From positions 1,116,001-1,180,000 of the forward strand of contig NZ_BMPG01000001.1 in NCBI RefSeq assembly GCF_014647475.1: DNA of 64,000 bases, read 5' to 3'. Position numbers and translations under genes: made by a program. The notes beneath the pieces were generated by a model. The model searched no databases and was not told the DNA's origin. It saw nothing but the letters and a program-made list of their open reading frames with translations. Below are positions 29,990 to 39,824 of the stretch, piece by piece. This DNA is from Halocalculus aciditolerans (GTDB lineage Archaea > Halobacteriota > Halobacteria > Halobacteriales > Halobacteriaceae). Numbering within the stretch: position 1 is the stretch's first letter; the number at the start of each line of letters is the position of its first letter.

Positions 29990-30190
29990 TCACTCCTCCT
30001 CGTCGTCGAGTCGGGCTTCGAGTTCCTCGACGCGCGCGTGCAACGCCTCGACGTCCGCGCGGAGCTCGCGGACCGGCCGGCGAATGCGTCGGCGAAGCGC
30101 GAGCACGAGGAGGCCGAGCGCGAAGCTGAGACAAAGAAGCACGGGAGCGAGGACGACCGGATGCGTGGGGATGGTGAGGTCGACCGGCAC
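29990..30190 (-). CDS. Small membrane protein with C-terminal coiled coil
   Basis: 66 residues: one transmembrane segment (VVLAPVLLCLSFALGLLVLA, about 12-31), then a basic boundary (RRRIRRPVRE) and a coiled coil (LRADVEALHARVEELEARLDDEE). Topology is likely N-out, C-in. No function known; convergent with the gene to its left, close to the isomerase gene upstream. Confidence 0.6.
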   Translation of the reverse strand: MPVDLTIPTHPVVLAPVLLCLSFALGLLVLALRRRIRRPVRELRADVEALHARVEELEARLDDEEE

Positions 30191-30193
30191 GAG

Positions 30194-30847
30194 TCAGGCT
30201 TCTCGGAACCGCCGGAGGGCGTTTCGCTGGTGGTCCGGCATCACCTCTAGGACGACCGCCCCGTCGAAGGAGCCCTTCACGAGTCGACAGAGCGTCGCCA
30301 TCTCGATGTCGCCCTCGCCGAACGGTACGCCGTCGCGCGTCGCCGTCGAATCCGTGAGATGCACCACGTCGATACGGCCGCCGTGTCGGTCGAGGAGCAT
30401 CTGGAACTCCGTCAGGTAGTCCGGGTGCGCCATGAAGAGATGTGCCGTGTCGAGAACGAGACCGTGTCCCTGGTCGAGGACGAGGTTCGTCAGGTGGCGG
30501 ACGCTCGCCCCCGGCGGGTTCTCGTAACCGTGCGCCGCCTCGAACCCCGCGCCTTCGAGCTCGGGAACGTGCGTCAGGTTCGAATACTGCGTGTGGACCA
30601 CGAGGTACGCGTCCAGCTCGACCGCCAGCGCGTCAGCCACTCGGAGCGGCCCGTGCTCGCCCGGGAGGACGTGCGGCGTGTGTACCGACACCGCCGACAC
30701 CGGCGACGCCTCGACGCGCGCCGCCAGCGTCTCCGCGCCCTCCTCGACGACGTCGAGCGGTAAGTGGAGTTCCACCGCGTCGAACCCCCGGTCCGCCGAC
30801 CGGCGGAGCGCCTCCCGCGTCGGCGGACACTTCCCAGCGACCTGCAT
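30194..30847 (-). CDS. TIM-barrel sugar-phosphate isomerase/AP-endonuclease-2 family protein
   Basis: 217 residues starting MQVAGKCPPTREALRRSADR. Beta-alpha repeats include GFDAVELHLPLD, VSAVSVHTPHVLPGE, LVVHTQYSNLTHVPEL, LVLDTAHLFMAHPDY, DVVHLTDSTATRDGVPFGEG and VVLEVMP, the layout of the xylose isomerase-like barrel with metal ligands E, H and D on the strands. At 217 residues it lacks one or two of the usual extra strands. Metabolic role unknown. Confidence 0.7.
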   Translation of the reverse strand: MQVAGKCPPTREALRRSADRGFDAVELHLPLDVVEEGAETLAARVEASPVSAVSVHTPHVLPGEHGPLRVADALAVELDAYLVVHTQYSNLTHVPELEGAGFEAAHGYENPPGASVRHLTNLVLDQGHGLVLDTAHLFMAHPDYLTEFQMLLDRHGGRIDVVHLTDSTATRDGVPFGEGDIEMATLCRLVKGSFDGAVVLEVMPDHQRNALRRFREA

Positions 30848-30922
30848 GTCCGCCTCGTCGACGCCCGGCCGGATGTAGCTACCGCTCGGCGACTGGCGCG
30901 AAGGATGAAAAGCGTCGTCGGC

Positions 30923-31666
30923 TCAGATCTCGCTCTCGAAGTCCTCGAGCGCGTACGTCGGCTCTGCGCCGCGGCGGTCGAGCGTCTCGTTGGCGAGGAG
31001 CCAGTAGACGACGGAGAGTGCGCGCCGCCCCTTGTTGTTCGTCGGGACGACGAGGTCCACGTTGCTCGTGGAGTTGTTCGAGTCGCACATCGCGATCACG
31101 GGGATGCCGACCGTGATCGCTTCCTTCACAGCTTGGCTGTCACCGATCGGGTCGGTGACGACGAGCACGTCCGGCTCGATGTAGCCGTCGTACTTCGGGT
31201 TCGTCAGCGTCCCGGGGATGAACCGGCCGGTGCGGGCGCGCGCGCCGATGGCGTCCGCGAACTTCTCCGCGGGGAACCGGCCGTACTGGCGGCTCGACGT
31301 GACGAGCACCTGGTCGGGGCGGTAGTTCGAGAGGAAGTCCGCCGCCGTCCGGATGCGGTCGTCCGTCGTCGAGACGTCCAGCACGTAGAGACCGTCGGTC
31401 CGGACGCGGTGGATGAACCGCTCCATGTCCTTGGTCTTCTGCTGCGTACCGATGTGGACCCCGGCGGCGAGGTAGTCCTCGACCGGAATCAGGAGGTCGG
31501 CGTCCTCGTCGGGCATTACGTCCTCGGTCCCCGCGGCGGGCGCTTCGACCTCCTCCTCGGGCTCCGCGGCGGCCTCCTCGGCCACCTCGGACTCCTCGGG
31601 TTCGGCGTCGGCGTCGACGTCCGCGTCGACCACTTCGTCTTGGGTTTCGGTTTCGTTCTCAGTCAT
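30923..31666 (-). CDS. rps2: 30S ribosomal protein S2
   Basis: 247 residues. The first 55 residues are a very acidic extension (about 40% Glu/Asp). The core starts near [20 protein letters not shown] (60-79) and includes [40 protein letters not shown], and [20 protein letters not shown], which are S2 signatures. Part of the ribosomal/RNA polymerase/enolase cluster; overlaps enolase by four bases. Confidence 0.95.
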   Translation of the reverse strand: MTENETETQDEVVDADVDADAEPEESEVAEEAAAEPEEEVEAPAAGTEDVMPDEDADLLIPVEDYLAAGVHIGTQQKTKDMERFIHRVRTDGLYVLDVSTTDDRIRTAADFLSNYRPDQVLVTSSRQYGRFPAEKFADAIGARARTGRFIPGTLTNPKYDGYIEPDVLVVTDPIGDSQAVKEAITVGIPVIAMCDSNNSTSNVDLVVPTNNKGRRALSVVYWLLANETLDRRGAEPTYALEDFESEI

Positions 31667-32865
31667 GCCTCGTCGGCAATTCGGATGAGTTCGTTCAGTT
31701 TGGCTGTGCGTTCACCGCCGACCGTGCCCGTCTTGATGAACGGCGCGTCGGTCGCGACGGCGAGATGAGCGATGGTGGTGTCCTCCGTCTCCCCGCTCCG
31801 ATGGCTGACGACAGGGCCGTAGCCGTTGGAGACGGCGAGTTCGATGGCGTCGAACGCCTCGGTGAGCGTGCCGATCTGGTTCGGCTTCACGAGGATGCTG
31901 TTCGCGGCGTCCTGCTCGATGCCCGTGCGGAGGCGCTCCGTGTTCGTCACGAAGAGGTCGTCGCCGCAGACGAGCGTGCGGTCGCCCACGCGCTCCGTGA
32001 GCGCGGCGAACCCCTCGTAGTCGTCCTCGTCGAGCGGGTCTTCGACGTACGCGAGCCCGTACTCGTCGACGAGTCCCGCGACGTAGTCGACCTGTTCGGC
32101 CGTGCTCCGGGTTTCGTCCCCGAAGACGTACGTCTCGCTCTCCGCGTCGTAGCGTTCCGCGGCGGCCATGTCGAGGCCGAACTTCACCTCGAACCCGAAG
32201 TCGTCGGCGACCGTCTCCACGGCCTCCGCGACGAGTTCGAGCGCGTCCGCGTCCGAGAGCGGTGGTGCCCACGCGCCCTCGTCCCCGAGCCCCGCGGCGA
32301 TGCCGCGGTCTTCGAGGATCTCGCTCACTTCGTGGTGGACGGCCGCGTTCGCGAACACGGCGTCGCGCACGTTCGGCGCGCCGACGGGGGCGGCGAGGAA
32401 CTCCTGAATCGCGGTCGCCTCCTGCGCGTGCTCGCCACCGCCGACGACGTTTCCGAGCGGAACCGGGAAGTTCCGACCGCGGAACGCGCCGCCGAGGTGC
32501 TGGTAGAGCGGGAGTCCGGCGACGTCCGCGCCAGCTTTCGCGGCAGCCATCGAGATGGCGACCGCCGAGTTCGCGCCGATCTGCGAGAAGTCGTCCGTGC
32601 CGTCCGCGGCACGGAGCGCCGAGTCGACCTCGCGCTGGTCGCCCGCGAACACCCGCCCCTCCAGTCGGGGAACGGCGTGCTCGCGCGCGGCGGCGATGGC
32701 TTCCTCAGCGGGGAGTTCGATGGCCTCGTACTCGCCCGTCGACGCCCCGGAGGGCGCGAGCGCGCGGCCGTGACCGCCGGACTCCGTGTAGACGCTCGCC
32801 TCGACCGTCGGGTTCCCCCGAGAGTCGAGGACGCTCCGCAGCGACACGGACTCGACGAGCCCCAT
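31663..32865 (-). CDS. eno: Enolase
   Basis: 400 residues, normal length for archaeal enolase. N-terminal [30 protein letters not shown] near 39-48; catalytic region [14 protein letters not shown]; Mg ligands [15 protein letters not shown] and [12 protein letters not shown]-terminal [20 protein letters not shown] and [20 protein letters not shown]. Catalyses 2-phosphoglycerate to phosphoenolpyruvate. Placement with RNA polymerase subunits and ribosomal proteins is conserved in haloarchaea. Confidence 0.95.
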   Translation of the reverse strand: MGLVESVSLRSVLDSRGNPTVEASVYTESGGHGRALAPSGASTGEYEAIELPAEEAIAAAREHAVPRLEGRVFAGDQREVDSALRAADGTDDFSQIGANSAVAISMAAAKAGADVAGLPLYQHLGGAFRGRNFPVPLGNVVGGGEHAQEATAIQEFLAAPVGAPNVRDAVFANAAVHHEVSEILEDRGIAAGLGDEGAWAPPLSDADALELVAEAVETVADDFGFEVKFGLDMAAAERYDAESETYVFGDETRSTAEQVDYVAGLVDEYGLAYVEDPLDEDDYEGFAALTERVGDRTLVCGDDLFVTNTERLRTGIEQDAANSILVKPNQIGTLTEAFDAIELAVSNGYGPVVSHRSGETEDTTIAHLAVATDAPFIKTGTVGGERTAKLNELIRIADEA

Positions 32866-33038
32866 TAGTCGTGCCTCCGAACCGTGAACGGGAGGACACC
32901 CGCGTCGTATTCCTCGGCCGCGATGAGGATGGGCTCCGTCTGGTCGGTGTCGACCAGCACGGGCGCGCCGTACGACACCTGCAGCGCGCGCGCACCGATG
33001 ATGCGGGCTTTCTCGTAGCGATTGTACTGTGCACTCAT
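32865..33038 (-). CDS. rpoK: RNA polymerase subunit K
   Basis: 57 residues: [40 protein letters not shown], then [18 protein letters not shown]. This is the RPB6-like core (N-R-Y-E-K-A-R-I-x-G-A-R-A-L-Q) of archaeal RpoK. Its stop overlaps the enolase ATG by one base (TAATG in the mRNA). Short genes such as this are easily missed. Confidence 0.92.
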   Translation of the reverse strand: MSAQYNRYEKARIIGARALQVSYGAPVLVDTDQTEPILIAAEEYDAGVLPFTVRRHD

Positions 33039-33039
33039 C

Positions 33040-33240
33040 TTACTGGTAGGGTGCGACGACGTCTACGAGGTCCTGGTGGGCGACCAGCATCCGGCGGCAG
33101 CAGTACCGATCCAACCCGAGGTCGTCGAGCACCTCACCGGGGTCTTCGTCGCCGTCCTGGCTGCTCGCGCGGGCCTTGTACTCTTCCCAGTACTCGGCCA
33201 CGACGTTACCGCAACTGAAACACCGGACTGGTACCATCAT
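33040..33240 (-). CDS. rpoN: RNA polymerase subunit N
   Basis: 66 residues: [20 protein letters not shown], then [19 protein letters not shown]. The CxxC at 7-10 and paired CC near 47-48 form the zinc site of RPB10/RpoN. Located one base before rpoK in the operon. Confidence 0.93.
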   Translation of the reverse strand: MMVPVRCFSCGNVVAEYWEEYKARASSQDGDEDPGEVLDDLGLDRYCCRRMLVAHQDLVDVVAPYQ

Positions 33241-33249
33241 GGTTTGTGT

Positions 33250-33648
33250 TTAGCGGTAGGACTTCTGGTAGCGGGCGCGAGCGCCGGGCCCGCCCCACTT
33301 CTTGGATTCGCGCTGACGGACGTCGTTCACGAGGAGCGAGCGGTCGAACTCCATGAACGCGTCGCGGAGTTCCGCGTCGTTCTCGTGTTCGACGATGCTC
33401 CGCGCGATTGCGGTGCGGACCGCGTCCGCCTGTCCGGCGAACCCGCCGCCGTCGACGGTGACGTCGATGTCGATGTCGCTGCGGAGGTCTTCGCCCGCGA
33501 TGCGGAACGGCTCCAGCATCTTCAGCTTCGCGAGCTCGGGTTCGACGAGCTCGACCGGCTGACTGTTGATGCGAACGCGACCCTCGCCGTCACGCACGGT
33601 GGCGCGCGCGACGGCGGTCTTCTTCTTCCCGCTGGTGTTCGTTACCAT
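33250..33648 (-). CDS. rps9: 30S ribosomal protein S9
   Basis: 132 residues: [20 protein letters not shown] near the start, [20 protein letters not shown] in the middle, and the S9 C-terminal tail [20 protein letters not shown] that reaches the P site. Overlaps L13 by 7 nt. Confidence 0.95.
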   Translation of the reverse strand: MVTNTSGKKKTAVARATVRDGEGRVRINSQPVELVEPELAKLKMLEPFRIAGEDLRSDIDIDVTVDGGGFAGQADAVRTAIARSIVEHENDAELRDAFMEFDRSLLVNDVRQRESKKWGGPGARARYQKSYR

Positions 33649-34079
33649 GTCTTGTTAGCACCTAGGTGCTCGGAGATCTCGCCGACCTGCACGAACTTGA
33701 TGTGCGACAGGCGGTCGAGACTGGTTCCGTCGAGGACTTCCCCGTCCTCGTCGGTGTGATTCCCGACGAACACGCGGATGTTCTCGAAGGCCTCGCGGCC
33801 GTCCGTTTCCTTGTAGGAGAGCATCCCGCGGATCGCGCGCTTCACGATGCCGTCGGGGCGCTTCGGGTAGTACGGACCGGAGTCCGAGCCGAGCTCGGCT
33901 CGCTTCCGGTAGGTCCCGAAGATATCCTCCTTGTTCCCGGTGATGACCGCGTTCTCCGCGTTCACCACGGCGACGGTGTTGCCCTGCTGGGCGAGCTCCG
34001 CCACGTTACTCGCGACGCGACCCATGATGCAGTCACCGGCGTCGACGACGATGTCGGCGTCGAATTCTGCGAGACTCAT
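33642..34079 (-). CDS. rpl13: 50S ribosomal protein L13
   Basis: 145 residues: [40 protein letters not shown] and [20 protein letters not shown]. Archaeal L13 lacks a bacterial N-terminal extension, as here. Start overlaps the stop of rpl18e. Confidence 0.94.
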   Translation of the reverse strand: MSLAEFDADIVVDAGDCIMGRVASNVAELAQQGNTVAVVNAENAVITGNKEDIFGTYRKRAELGSDSGPYYPKRPDGIVKRAIRGMLSYKETDGREAFENIRVFVGNHTDEDGEVLDGTSLDRLSHIKFVQVGEISEHLGANKTW

Positions 34080-34429
34080 CGGATCACCCGCACGTCGTTA
34101 CCGTTGGGATTCTGTTCGACAAACTCGGAGAGGGAGACGGTCTCGCCGCCGGCGTGGTCGACCTTCGTCTCCGCGCTGGACGAGAAGTCCACTGCGGCGA
34201 CCGTGACCGACTTCTGCAGCATGCCGGACCCCAGGACCTTCCCGGGGACGACGACGGTTTCGTCTTCTCTCGCGTACCGTTCGATGCGACTCAGGTTCAC
34301 CTCGGCGTGCGTGCGCCGCGGCTTCTCCAGCCGGTCGGCGACGTCCTGCCAAACGCCCGCGTCGTTGTCGCGAGCGGCGGACTTCAGGTCCGCAACGAGG
34401 TTGCTGAGTCGAGGACTCGATTGACTCAT
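34076..34429 (-). CDS. rpl18e: 50S ribosomal protein L18e
   Basis: 117 residues: [40 protein letters not shown], and [20 protein letters not shown], which are L18e/L15 family signatures. Follows the tRNA-Leu gene by 35 bases. Confidence 0.93.
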   Translation of the reverse strand: MSQSSPRLSNLVADLKSAARDNDAGVWQDVADRLEKPRRTHAEVNLSRIERYAREDETVVVPGKVLGSGMLQKSVTVAAVDFSSSAETKVDHAGGETVSLSEFVEQNPNGNDVRVIR

Positions 34430-34463
34430 AGTTCTGACTCCTCAGTAGTGAATTCGGGTGGAG

Positions 34464-34548
34464 TGCAGGGAGCAGGATTTGAACCTGCGAACTCCTGTGA
34501 GACAGCGCCCTGAACGCTGCGCCTTTGACCAAACTTGGCTATCCCTGC
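34464..34548 (-). tRNA. tRNA-Leu (anticodon CAG)
   Basis: Acceptor stem GCAGGGA/TCCCTGC at the two ends with discriminator A; anticodon loop TTCAGGG in the stem CAGCG/CGCTG gives anticodon CAG, reading CUG. The long variable arm typical of leucine tRNAs follows, then the T arm GCAGG-TTCAAAT-CCTGC. No intron is seen. It lies between rpoD and rpl18e and is probably cotranscribed and processed. Confidence 0.92.
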
Positions 34549-34691
34549 ACGACGGCGAAGAACACGCTGTCGTGCTGCAGTCGAGTATTCCCGCCGACCC
34601 CCTATACGGGTTTCGATTCCCGCGACCGACGGCGTCGCTCCTCCCTGCGTGGAGCGGACGACCGTCGGGGTGAGGGCGGCTTCACTCATTG

Positions 34692-35435
34692 TTAGAGTTG
34701 GACTGCTTCTTCCAGCTCGTCTGCGCGCATCGACAGGCTCTCGATGCCGCGCAGCACGAGTTCGTCGACGGGCATCGACCCGTCGGATTCGACGTGGAAC
34801 ACGAACGCCTCGGGGACGTCGTGCACCTCGACCTCCTTCCCGGGATACCGCTGGGTGAGGTCGTTGTCGAACTCCTCGGCCGGAACGAGGTCGCCGTCCT
34901 CCTCGATGACGCCGCGGAGGATGTTCGGCTCGTCCTCGTCGAACTCCGGCGAGTCACCGACGACCTCCACCGTCTGGAGGTGTCGGTAGCCGATACCGAC
35001 CCCGCCCTGGTGTTTGGCGTGGTCGCGGCCTTTGTCGAGGACGGCTTCGGCCTCGAACTCGAGACGCTGGTCTTCTTTCAGCTCGATGATCGGGATGTTC
35101 GTATCGGCGGGCTCGACCTCGGGGTCTTCGCAGACGATATCCCCGGAGTACGCCGTTCCCGGTCCCTCGACGTCGAGGGCGAGCGTCACGGTGTGGTCGG
35201 GGTCGAAGTCCTCGGGCGTCGTCAGCGGCACGAGGCCGAGACGCAGCGCGAGCACTTCGTCGAACATGACGCTCGAGTTCTCCACGAACCGCACGGTGTC
35301 GATGGAGAGTGTCGGCACGTCCGCGAGCATCGCTCGACGGACGCCGTTCGCGAACGCCGGCGTGGCACCGCGAACGACGAACCGGGCTTCCCGGTCGTCG
35401 TTGTCGATAAATTCGACGTCGAAGTCCCCTGCCAT
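34692..35435 (-). CDS. rpoD: RNA polymerase subunit D
   Basis: 247 residues: [40 protein letters not shown] and [20 protein letters not shown] are the RPB3/alpha-like dimerisation domain motifs. The domain-3 cysteines that hold an Fe-S cluster in some archaea are absent here, leaving only one Cys. A 143-base gap downstream precedes the tRNA-Leu gene. Confidence 0.94.
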   Translation of the reverse strand: MAGDFDVEFIDNDDREARFVVRGATPAFANGVRRAMLADVPTLSIDTVRFVENSSVMFDEVLALRLGLVPLTTPEDFDPDHTVTLALDVEGPGTAYSGDIVCEDPEVEPADTNIPIIELKEDQRLEFEAEAVLDKGRDHAKHQGGVGIGYRHLQTVEVVGDSPEFDEDEPNILRGVIEEDGDLVPAEEFDNDLTQRYPGKEVEVHDVPEAFVFHVESDGSMPVDELVLRGIESLSMRADELEEAVQL

Positions 35436-35437
35436 GA

Positions 35438-35821
35438 TTAGAACCCGCTGTTCTTCGGCGGACGCGTGCCGTCGTGCGGGATCGGCGTGACGTCCTCGAT
35501 GCGGCCGATCTCGATGCCGGCGCGAGCGAGCGCGCGAATCGTCGCCTGCGCGCCCGGCCCGGGGCTCCGCTGGAGGTTGCCGCCGGGACCGCGCACGCGG
35601 ACGTGCACGCCTTCGATGCCCTGTTCTTTGATCTCTTCTGCGATCTTCTCGGCCATCTGCATCGCCGCGTACGGCGACGCCTCGTCACGGTTCTGCTTCA
35701 CGACGGCACCGCCGGACGACTTCGCGATCGTCTCAGCGCCGGTCTCGTCGGTGATGGTGAGGACCGTGTTGTTGAACGAGGCGTGCACGTGGGCGATGCC
35801 CCATTTGTCGTCTTCAGCCAT
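35438..35821 (-). CDS. rps11: 30S ribosomal protein S11
   Basis: 127 residues: [60 protein letters not shown] and the tail [16 protein letters not shown]. The C-terminal basic tail contacts rRNA. Confidence 0.95.
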   Translation of the reverse strand: MAEDDKWGIAHVHASFNNTVLTITDETGAETIAKSSGGAVVKQNRDEASPYAAMQMAEKIAEEIKEQGIEGVHVRVRGPGGNLQRSPGPGAQATIRALARAGIEIGRIEDVTPIPHDGTRPPKNSGF

Positions 35822-35824
35822 TGG

Positions 35825-36343
35825 TTACTCCTGCCCCCCGGCGCGAGCCGGGTGGAGTTCGTCGGTGAGGTCGCTCGTTTCGTCGAACGCGATGAGGTCT
35901 TTCTCGGCGGTCTCGACCTTCCGGGACGGAGCCGTGACGCGGCTGCCGTCGACCGTGATGTGGCCGTGCGTGATGAACTGGCGCGCCTGCTTCGGCGTGT
36001 TCGCCAGTCCCTGCCGGTAGACGACCGTCTGCAGGCGGCGTTCGAGGACGTCCGTCACGTCGAGTGAGAGGACGTCGTCGAGGCCGTCGCTGTCGCCGAG
36101 AATGCCGTAGCGCTGGAGGCGGGAGACGAACTCCGAGTCCTCCGAGCCCTCCCCGGTGACCTTCCCGAGGAGCGCGCGAGCCTCACGCCGGTACGAGCGG
36201 AGTTCGGACTGCGCGCGCCACAGCTCTTCTTTGTTCTTCAGGCCGTAGCGCCCGAGGAGGTCGGACTCCTCGGCGATGCGCTCGCCCTGGTAGGGGTGGT
36301 TCGGCGTCTCGTAGAACTTGGTGTTCTCTCCGGGAAGCGCCAT
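35825..36343 (-). CDS. rps4: 30S ribosomal protein S4
   Basis: 172 residues: [40 protein letters not shown], and the S4 RNA-binding domain [37 protein letters not shown]. Archaeal S4 of normal length. ATG overlaps the stop of S13 by one base. Confidence 0.95.
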   Translation of the reverse strand: MALPGENTKFYETPNHPYQGERIAEESDLLGRYGLKNKEELWRAQSELRSYRREARALLGKVTGEGSEDSEFVSRLQRYGILGDSDGLDDVLSLDVTDVLERRLQTVVYRQGLANTPKQARQFITHGHITVDGSRVTAPSRKVETAEKDLIAFDETSDLTDELHPARAGGQE

Positions 36344-36861
36344 TATTCACCACCCTCCTCTGCCGCTGCTTCTTCTGCTTCTGCTTCTTCGCGGAGTTCT
36401 TCGACGTTCACGCCGATGGTCCCCTCGGTACGACCCGTGGATTTCGTGCGCTGCCCGCGGACCTTCTGTCCGCGTTCGTGGCGAACGCCCTTGTAGGACC
36501 GAATCATGCGCATCCGATTGACGTCCTGGTTGCGCTGGAGGTTCACGTCGTTCCCCGTGATGTGCTCGGTATCGCCGGTGTAGAAGTCGTTCCGGCGGTT
36601 CGCGAGCCAGTCGGGAGTGTTCTCCGCGTAATTCTCGACGGCGTCGACGATCGACTCGATGTCGTCGTCGTCGAGCCGGCCGAGCGTGGCCTGTCGATCG
36701 ATACCGGCCTCTTCGGCGACCACAAGGGCCGTCCGACGGCCGATACCGTTCATCTCGAAGAGGGCACGCTCGACGGACTTCGTGCCGTCGAGGTCTGTCT
36801 GCCCGATGCGGACGAAGTATCGAATGTCCTCGTCCGCTTCCTGGTTGTCTTCCGTGCTCAT
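36343..36861 (-). CDS. rps13: 30S ribosomal protein S13
   Basis: 172 residues: [60 protein letters not shown] and [15 protein letters not shown]. The last 20 residues are a Glu/Ala-rich acidic tail. First protein gene of the cluster; a tRNA-Ser gene lies 31 bases upstream. Confidence 0.95.
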   Translation of the reverse strand: MSTEDNQEADEDIRYFVRIGQTDLDGTKSVERALFEMNGIGRRTALVVAEEAGIDRQATLGRLDDDDIESIVDAVENYAENTPDWLANRRNDFYTGDTEHITGNDVNLQRNQDVNRMRMIRSYKGVRHERGQKVRGQRTKSTGRTEGTIGVNVEELREEAEAEEAAAEEGGE

Positions 36862-36892
36862 AGTATCGTGCTCGGATAGTGTTGCGGAAAGG

Positions 36893-36976
36893 CGTCGTGG
36901 CGGGGATTTGAACCCCGGAGGCGGTGAGCCACAGAGTTAGCAACCCTGCGCCTTGACCAGGCTAGGCTACCACGAC
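36893..36976 (-). tRNA. tRNA-Ser (anticodon GCT)
   Basis: Acceptor stem GTCGTGG/CCACGAC with discriminator G; anticodon stem CAGGG/CTCTG closes a loop TTGCTAA, anticodon GCT, reading AGC/AGU serine codons. A long variable arm is present, then T arm CGGGG-TTCAAAT-CCCCG. No intron seen. Directly upstream of rps13, so it may be part of the same primary transcript. Confidence 0.92.
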
Positions 36977-37112
36977 CCGTTCGCGCGGTATCATCGCCCT
37001 CTCGGACTCGGGGCGGCTGCCCCTACAGTGACTGCACTCGAACTGAATCACCCGCCCTACTTAAGAATCACGAAAGCACCGGATGGTGAGACGCCGACGC
37101 ACACCCACCGAG

Positions 37113-38459
37113 TTACTCGCGCCGCGGGAGCCAGTAGACCGCGAGCACGACCGCCCAGATGGTCGCGACGGTCGCGAGGACGTCGGGGCTCGTCCGGTGG
37201 AGGTGCCAGAAGAGCGCGAGGAGCGCGACCGCGGAACCGACGGCACCGGCGGCCGGAACGACCGCGCTCACCACCGACTCCCGCTGCGTGTACGCGATCG
37301 CGGACACCGCGCCGAAGATGCTGATGAACGCGCCGGACGCGAAGCTCGTGATGGAGTTCAGACTCCCGTACGCGGTGAGAATCGCCGTGAGAACGCCGAG
37401 GACGAGGAGCGCGCGCACGGGCGACGACTCGCTCTCGCTCGCAGTCCGACTGCTCCCGACCGACGCGTCGAGCGCGGGCGCTCTCGAGGTGTCCGACGAG
37501 CCATCTCCGGCGTTCGACGCCGCGCGGTCCGGCGCGTTGTGCGCCGCGTCCGCGACCTGCTGGCTGAGCCGCGCCGCCGAGAACAGCGTCGCGTTCAGCG
37601 CCGACGCGGTCGAGAGCACCGCGGCGACGGCGACGAGCGCGAACCCGGCCTCGTGGAACACCGGCCGCGCCGCGTACGCGAGCGCTGTCTCCGCGTGCTG
37701 CCGAATGACGTCCGCCGACACGAGGTTCGTCGTCACGACCGCCACGAGAACGTAGAGTAACGTCGTGAACGCGATGCTCGCGTATATCGCCTTCCGAACC
37801 GTCTCCCGTGGGTTCTCGATACTGTCGAGGTCGAACGCGAGGAGCTCCCAGCCCTCGAACGCGACGAAGGAGAGCGCGGCCGCCGAAACGACGCCGCCGC
37901 CGACGGTGTGCAGACCGGACTGGAGCGTCCCCTGCGTGTACCCGTAGTAGACGCCCGCGCCGCCGACCACGAGGAGGATGAGGACCTTGAGCGCGACGAG
38001 CACGTCCTCCGCCCGCCCGGACGCGCGCGCACCGAGCGCGTTCAACCCCACGAAGCACGCGACGCCCGCCACGGAAACGAACGGCCGCGCCGCCACCCCG
38101 AAAGCGGTCTCGACGCCGACGAGCTGGAGGCCGTAACTTCCGAACGCGTACGCGTACATCGCCATCGTCCCCACGTACCCGAACGTGAACACCCAGCCGA
38201 CGACGCCCGCGAGCCACTGCTCGCCGGTGAACTCCTCGACGTGGGCGACCGGGCCCGCGGTCGCGGAGTCGCTCTCCTCGATGAGCCGGACGAACGAGTA
38301 GCCCGCACAGAGCGCGAGCACGCCCGAGACGACGAACGACGTCCACGCCGCCGGCCCCGCCGCCTCCGCGACGACACCGAGCACGGCGAAGATCCCGCCG
38401 CCCACCATCCCGCCGACCGCGAGCGACACGGACTCCGCGAACCCGATCTTCTCGCTCAT
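37113..38459 (-). CDS. APC-family amino acid permease
   Basis: 448 residues, about 12 transmembrane segments. Starts MSEKIGFAESVSLAVGGMVG, with the family's conserved first-segment GxxxGGGIFAVLG (14-27), GPAAWTSFVVSGVLALCAG and the fifth to sixth helix region with FVAFEGWELLAFDLDSIENP. A hydrophilic Ser-rich loop (about 320-340) is larger than in bacterial relatives. Substrate unknown. Confidence 0.85.
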   Translation of the reverse strand: MSEKIGFAESVSLAVGGMVGGGIFAVLGVVAEAAGPAAWTSFVVSGVLALCAGYSFVRLIEESDSATAGPVAHVEEFTGEQWLAGVVGWVFTFGYVGTMAMYAYAFGSYGLQLVGVETAFGVAARPFVSVAGVACFVGLNALGARASGRAEDVLVALKVLILLVVGGAGVYYGYTQGTLQSGLHTVGGGVVSAAALSFVAFEGWELLAFDLDSIENPRETVRKAIYASIAFTTLLYVLVAVVTTNLVSADVIRQHAETALAYAARPVFHEAGFALVAVAAVLSTASALNATLFSAARLSQQVADAAHNAPDRAASNAGDGSSDTSRAPALDASVGSSRTASESESSPVRALLVLGVLTAILTAYGSLNSITSFASGAFISIFGAVSAIAYTQRESVVSAVVPAAGAVGSAVALLALFWHLHRTSPDVLATVATIWAVVLAVYWLPRRE

Positions 38460-38524
38460 ACCTACCTGTCACGGCTGCGATGCGAAAAGCGGTGCGGCCT
38501 CCCGGTCGAGAGGAAACGAGCCGC

Positions 38525-39484
38525 CTACGCCTCGATGTACTCGTCGTTGACTTCCCAGCCGCCGTCGTCGGCCTCCACCATGTACTCGCCGTAGTAGGGG
38601 ACGCGGCTCTCGACCACGTTCTCGAAGGCTTCTCGGATCTCGGGCTTCGTCATCTCACCCATCGAGCGCAGGTCGTCGTTCCGGTTCAGACAGCCCTTCA
38701 GGTATCCCTCGTGCGTCACGCGCACGCGATGGCAGTTCGCGCAGAAGTCCGCGTTCCCGACCGGATCGACGATCTCCACCATCCCGTCGCCGACGTGGTA
38801 GCGCTTCCGGTCGTGCATCTCCCGGTGTTCGACCTCGTCCGCCTGCTCCGCCAGCCAGCCGTGCACGCGCTCGATATCGACCGCCCACTCTGGCTTCCCC
38901 ACTAACTCCGGCATGAACTCGATGAGCTGGAGCTGGAGCCCCTCGTTCTCGGCGACGTAGTCCACCATCTCCGGGACGTATCCCGCCGTCTGCTCGAAGA
39001 CCACCATGTTCAGCTTCACCGGGTTCAGCCCCGCGTCCACCGCGGCCCGCACGCCCTCCATCACTTTGTCGTACGCGCCCGACTGCGTCACGTCCGCGAA
39101 CACCTTCGGGTCGAGCGCGTCCTGACTCACGTTCACCCGCTCCAATCCGGCGTCGACGAGGTCGGGCGCGCGCCCCGGGAGGAACGTCCCGTTCGTCGTC
39201 AGCGAGACCTCCATCGAGTCCGGCGTCCGCTCGATGATCTCCTCTAAGTCGTCGCGGAGCATCGGTTCTCCGCCCGTGAACTTCACCGCGTCCACGCCGT
39301 ACTCGTCGACGACTCCGAGGAACCGGACGACGTCGTCGGCGCTCATCTCGTGGTCGCGCGCCGCCATCGGCCCGCGCGTATCCCCGAGGCCCTCGTTGTG
39401 GCAGTAGACGCAGTCGAAGTTACAGCGGTCGGTCAGCGAGACCCGAACCCCCGTGACCTCGCGCCCGAACCCGTCCTCCAACAT
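38525..39484 (-). CDS. moaA: GTP 3',8-cyclase MoaA
   Basis: 319 residues from ATG 39,484 ([20 protein letters not shown]). Radical SAM cluster C21, C25, C28 in [22 protein letters not shown]-terminal second cluster [19 protein letters not shown]; and the MoaA GTP-binding end. First step of molybdopterin biosynthesis: GTP to 3',8-cyclo-GTP. A longer in-frame start at 39,547 would add 21 atypical residues, so it is rejected. Confidence 0.9.
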   Translation of the reverse strand: MLEDGFGREVTGVRVSLTDRCNFDCVYCHNEGLGDTRGPMAARDHEMSADDVVRFLGVVDEYGVDAVKFTGGEPMLRDDLEEIIERTPDSMEVSLTTNGTFLPGRAPDLVDAGLERVNVSQDALDPKVFADVTQSGAYDKVMEGVRAAVDAGLNPVKLNMVVFEQTAGYVPEMVDYVAENEGLQLQLIEFMPELVGKPEWAVDIERVHGWLAEQADEVEHREMHDRKRYHVGDGMVEIVDPVGNADFCANCHRVRVTHEGYLKGCLNRNDDLRSMGEMTKPEIREAFENVVESRVPYYGEYMVEADDGGWEVNDEYIEA

Positions 39485-39824
39485 ATTCACGTAATCAGGC
39501 GCGGACGCGAATAAACCCGCGGATGCCAGCACCCCTCGCGTAACCACAAGTCGTTACATCCGCGCCCACTGACGGGCGAGCAGTCGGCGGTGTCCGACTT
39601 CGAACGGTCTCCACGAAACCGCCGACCCGCCACCCGCCGCACGCCGCCGACGGACCAACGACTGCGGGCGGGAAATCGAAAGGGAGCGAGTCAGCGTACG
39701 CGAGGGCGAACGGGCTTTCGAACCCGACGAACGACTGGTCTTCACCTTCGAACTCGAACCTGAGACGCCTTCACCGTCGCCGACTACACAACCCTTATTC
39801 GCCGCAGACCCTCTATCTCACGCC
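39485..39824. other. Intergenic region between moaA and mrp
   Basis: 340 bases without a supported gene. The stretch 39,590-39,780 has an open frame continuous with the downstream Mrp gene (read R-E-I-E-R-E-R-V-S-V...) but no usable start and the known Mrp N-terminus begins at 39,825. TATA-like CCCTTATTCG near 39,788-39,797 suits the Mrp gene. A 63-codon minus-strand frame at 39,554-39,745 is basic (Ser/Arg-rich) and not convincing. Confidence 0.6.

Noticed and set aside
39554-39745. 63-codon minus-strand ORF between moaA and mrp
   Set aside because: Ser/Arg-rich, no promoter or homology pattern; codon positions do not fit the organism's coding bias.
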